A DNA stretch of 64,000 bases from contig OY997594.1 of assembly GCA_963921825.1 (NCBI GenBank), positions 11,723,001 to 11,787,000 of the forward strand, given 5' to 3'. Made by a program: the position numbers and the translations under genes. Position 1 is the first letter of the stretch; every line of letters starts with the position of its first letter. The notes below the pieces were generated by a model. It had not been told where the DNA came from. It did no database searches and worked only from the letters and a program-made list of their open reading frames with translations. This DNA is from Erodium maritimum. Its lineage: Eukaryota > Streptophyta > Magnoliopsida > Geraniales > Geraniaceae. This document shows positions 61,820-64,000 of the stretch, piece by piece.

Positions 61820-62717
61820 CTGCCAGTCCAACAGCTGGTGTCTGGCTCTACCCCATATCTGGGCTGCTCCTGGTACCCCTCGGGATATCACTGCATTTAT
61901 AACGTATATGTTCATATTTCAATTTAACACAATCAGTTCGGTTTATCATCTCAGGACGTTCTCATGCGTCTCATAGGGATCCTACTTGGATCGATAGTAC
62001 GTAGTATAGTCATATATAATACTTATATAGACAAAGAAGTCCGCACCTTGTGCGTCCCACACATCACGCAGCAATTCAATCAATCAAGTAATTCATCCAA
62101 CTCCCACAGGAGGTACAGTTTCAAACAATCACACAATCAACATACCAGACCGTATACGTCTCGGTCGGGTATCTTCCCATCACGTGGGGTTCAAATCATA
62201 TTACCACAATTCCACCAGTTATATCCTCAATTTCTTTCTCATGAGTCTCAACTCTTTTCATAAATCTCAACACCTTACTTTTATCTTATAACATTCATGT
62301 CGATCTCGCGTCGTTACAACCCGATTCAGGCGTCCCCGAATCCCGTTGTTACCACTTGACATCCCCCCATCACGCTCGACTACAGTGGCGCCCCTGAGTC
62401 AACCCGTGATAGCGCAAACATTTCAGTTCTACAGAAATTTCGGCATGACCTATTCGTATTTTCCACTAACCATCCGCTTAAGCGGGACATTTACTAATCA
62501 ATTTCACACGACATTCAACACACCAGGTTCCCTCAATCAACAAAAGTACACATAACAGTGAGATGCAGCCAATACCACTCGGGTTTCTACCCTTTACTCA
62601 AATAACACCCAAATCATACACACAAGTAAAGCAATAGCGATCACGCAATAATTCATTAGCAATACACACATAACAAGACTCCCTTAACGCGTCGGACCTC
62701 ACGGCTATAGCATTATT

Positions 62718-63085
62718 TACCGACACTCGGTCGGAGGGAAGGCGCACCCTACCACGGTTCATAGCTCGTTTTACCGACACTCAGTCGGAAGGTAGGTACA
62801 CCTTGTCACTGGCAATAGCACGTTTTACCGACTCCTAGTCGGAAGGTAGGCACCCTTTATCGCAGAATCACAACACGTTTTACCGACTCCTAGTCGGAAG
62901 GTAGGCACCCTTTATCGCAGAATCACAGCACGTTCTACCGACACTTAGTCGGAAGGTAGGCACACCTTAATGCTGTCAACAACACGTTTATCGACTTCTA
63001 GTCGGAAGGTAGGCACACCTTATCACGGAATCTGAGCACGTTTTACCGACTTCTAGTCGACTGGTAGGCACACCTCAACAATTCA
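62718..63085 (-). repeat. Leader tandem repeat, about 60-bp unit
   Basis: Six or seven imperfect units, each with an ACCGACNNNNAGTCGGAAGG core, GTAGGCACACC and CACGTTTT. The core is an inverted repeat (CCGAC..GTCGG). It lies between the primer site and gag, so it is in the RNA leader of the gypsy element. Confidence 0.9.
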
Positions 63086-63468
63086 ATACTTCAACAAGTC
63101 AACACTTCACATTTATTAATCATGGAACGGCCAACCAAGGTGGCATCACACTCAATAAATGATTTACTCAACAACGAATTTATAACGACTCGATCATTGC
63201 TCGTTAACCCAATACCGATCTCAACCGTTCGGCTTCACCGATCACTGTAACTTACAGCCAATAGGGCAAGGATACCAATCAAGCAATGCAACCATCGTAA
63301 TATAAAAGATTCAAACTTAAGCAAACATTGAAACAATCAAGACTCTTGTCATTCCAACTCTACGCATCAAATGTTTCCAACTTGTGTCACTGAGTACCAC
63401 GACTTAGACCACCTAACTCTACCCACCTAATTGACGTCGGTCCGAGGTTTTGAAAACACGTTCAAAAT

Positions 63469-63488
63469 GAAACCTGGCTCTGATACCA
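63469..63488 (-). promoter_or_regulatory. Primer-binding site complementary to initiator tRNA-Met
   Basis: Minus strand reads TGGTATCAGAGCCAGGTTTC, complementary over 20 nt to the 3' end (with CCA) of plant initiator tRNA-Met, three bases after the LTR end. Confidence 0.93.
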
Positions 63489-63491
63489 AAT

Positions 63492-64000
63492 TGTCACGCC
63501 CCAAATCCGGTTTTGGCCGGACTCGAGACGTAACTTGAATTAACAATTAAATAATAATAAAATGATAACACCTCCGATTCAAATGTTCAATAGGTTCCAA
63601 TCAAACACTCAAATAACATGTGTTCCAAAAAGTAATGAGGATTCAAGCTCCATAAAGAGTATGTAAAAACATAGGGTTCGACATAAAGACCCACAACGTC
63701 TCTAAGATAGAACACCCAGACTATCCCGAAGCTCCCGAATTTCGAATCCACTACTCATCAAGCACACCTGTACAAACAATAGATAACACAAATAGGGGTG
63801 AGCTTACGCTCAGTAGGGAAAATCATAAACACTTTAACCTCCAATTTAATAATAAACTTCTTTAGCCCGATGACCATATTGTAATTAATGCTTTTAATCC
63901 AAAATAAGGCGGTAAAATAGACAAGATAATATCAATATCGCATTCTCAAAGATAACTATAACTTCCAGGAGAATAAATGAAAAGCGTTGTAAAGGTTCGA
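63492..64000 (-). repeat. 5' LTR of the gag-only gypsy element (partial)
   Basis: Starts (plus strand) TGTCACGCCCCAAATCC and runs off the window. It is near-identical to 53204-53573, with about 15-20 single-base differences, and then carries sequence absent from the other copy. It includes TGAGCTTACGCTCA at about 63799. Confidence 0.9.

Larger units (their letters stand above)
53204..64000 (-). mobile_element. Gypsy element with gag but no visible pol (minus strand, continues past window)
   Basis: The 3' LTR is 53204-54661, the polypurine tract 54662-54674, and the primer site 63469-63488. The 5' LTR runs from 63492 beyond the window. Both LTRs have the plus-strand start TGTCACGCCCCAAATCCGG and agree at about 95% over 370 bp. 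The internal region without the nested solo LTR is about 5.8 kb and holds a gag remnant and long non-coding parts. No reverse transcriptase, RNase H or integrase motif was found. The TTCCGTTAAGGGGGG end is like Tekay/Del chromoviruses. Confidence 0.82.

Noticed and set aside
62718-63085. Regularly spaced repeats that could suggest a CRISPR array
   Set aside because: Units are imperfect, directly adjacent repeats of about 60 bp without unique spacers, in a plant retroelement leader.

Overview
This is nuclear DNA of a flowering plant, most likely a dicot, although the species cannot be read from the sequence. The evidence is a multi-intron plant gene with GT..AG introns and a transposon content typical of angiosperms: Ty3/gypsy and Ty1/copia LTR elements, L1-type LINEs, PIF/Harbinger, Mutator-type MITEs and fold-back elements.

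Host genes are few. Positions 67-6985 hold the 3' fifteen exons of a bacterial-type phosphoenolpyruvate carboxylase (PPC4-like). Its coding parts join to 2559 nt in one open frame and end in the C-terminal RNTG of this subclass. Two small two-exon genes on the minus strand (7456-7869 and 26863-27205) look like paralogous secreted-peptide precursors. Both have a signal peptide in a first exon of exactly 118 coding nt, a phase-1 intron of 112-114 bp, a second exon beginning with the codons for Glu-Asp, and a shared IGVG...GSG core. I do not recognise the family.

Almost everything else is transposon DNA, much of it nested. From left to right: a non-autonomous LINE (8071-12776, 19-bp target duplication) split by a solo gypsy LTR (9292-12436, duplication AGCCT); LINE fragments and a decayed copia element (about 12.9-20.4 kb); a long decayed LINE (about 20.4-26.35 kb) carrying a Mutator-type MITE (21729-22111); a PIF/Harbinger element with a broken transposase (27490-32278) split by another solo LTR (28700-31607, duplication AGTTT); a second short LINE derivative (32.5-34.0 kb); an LTR with internal sequence on both sides and a mitochondrial-type chaperonin-60 fragment beside it (36.1-37.7 kb); a Harbinger derivative carrying only the Myb/SANT-like ORF1 (37786-40018); a minus-strand LINE (about 40.3-45.0 kb); and a copia tail (about 46.5 kb).

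The last part has two unusual structures. At 48293-53203 at least six palindromic elements stand end to end, each bounded by (TA)n and sharing a terminal consensus: a train of TA-microsatellite-targeting MITEs. At 53204-64000 lies a minus-strand gypsy element with a gag region but no visible pol. It has its initiator-tRNA primer site at 63469-63488, a truncated initiator-tRNA-Met copy inside it (57142-57200), a tandem-repeat leader, and a third solo LTR (58752-61819, duplication CTGCC).

No coding, CRISPR, rRNA or complete tRNA feature was found beyond these. Several gaps of 0.3-2 kb hold nothing I can name.
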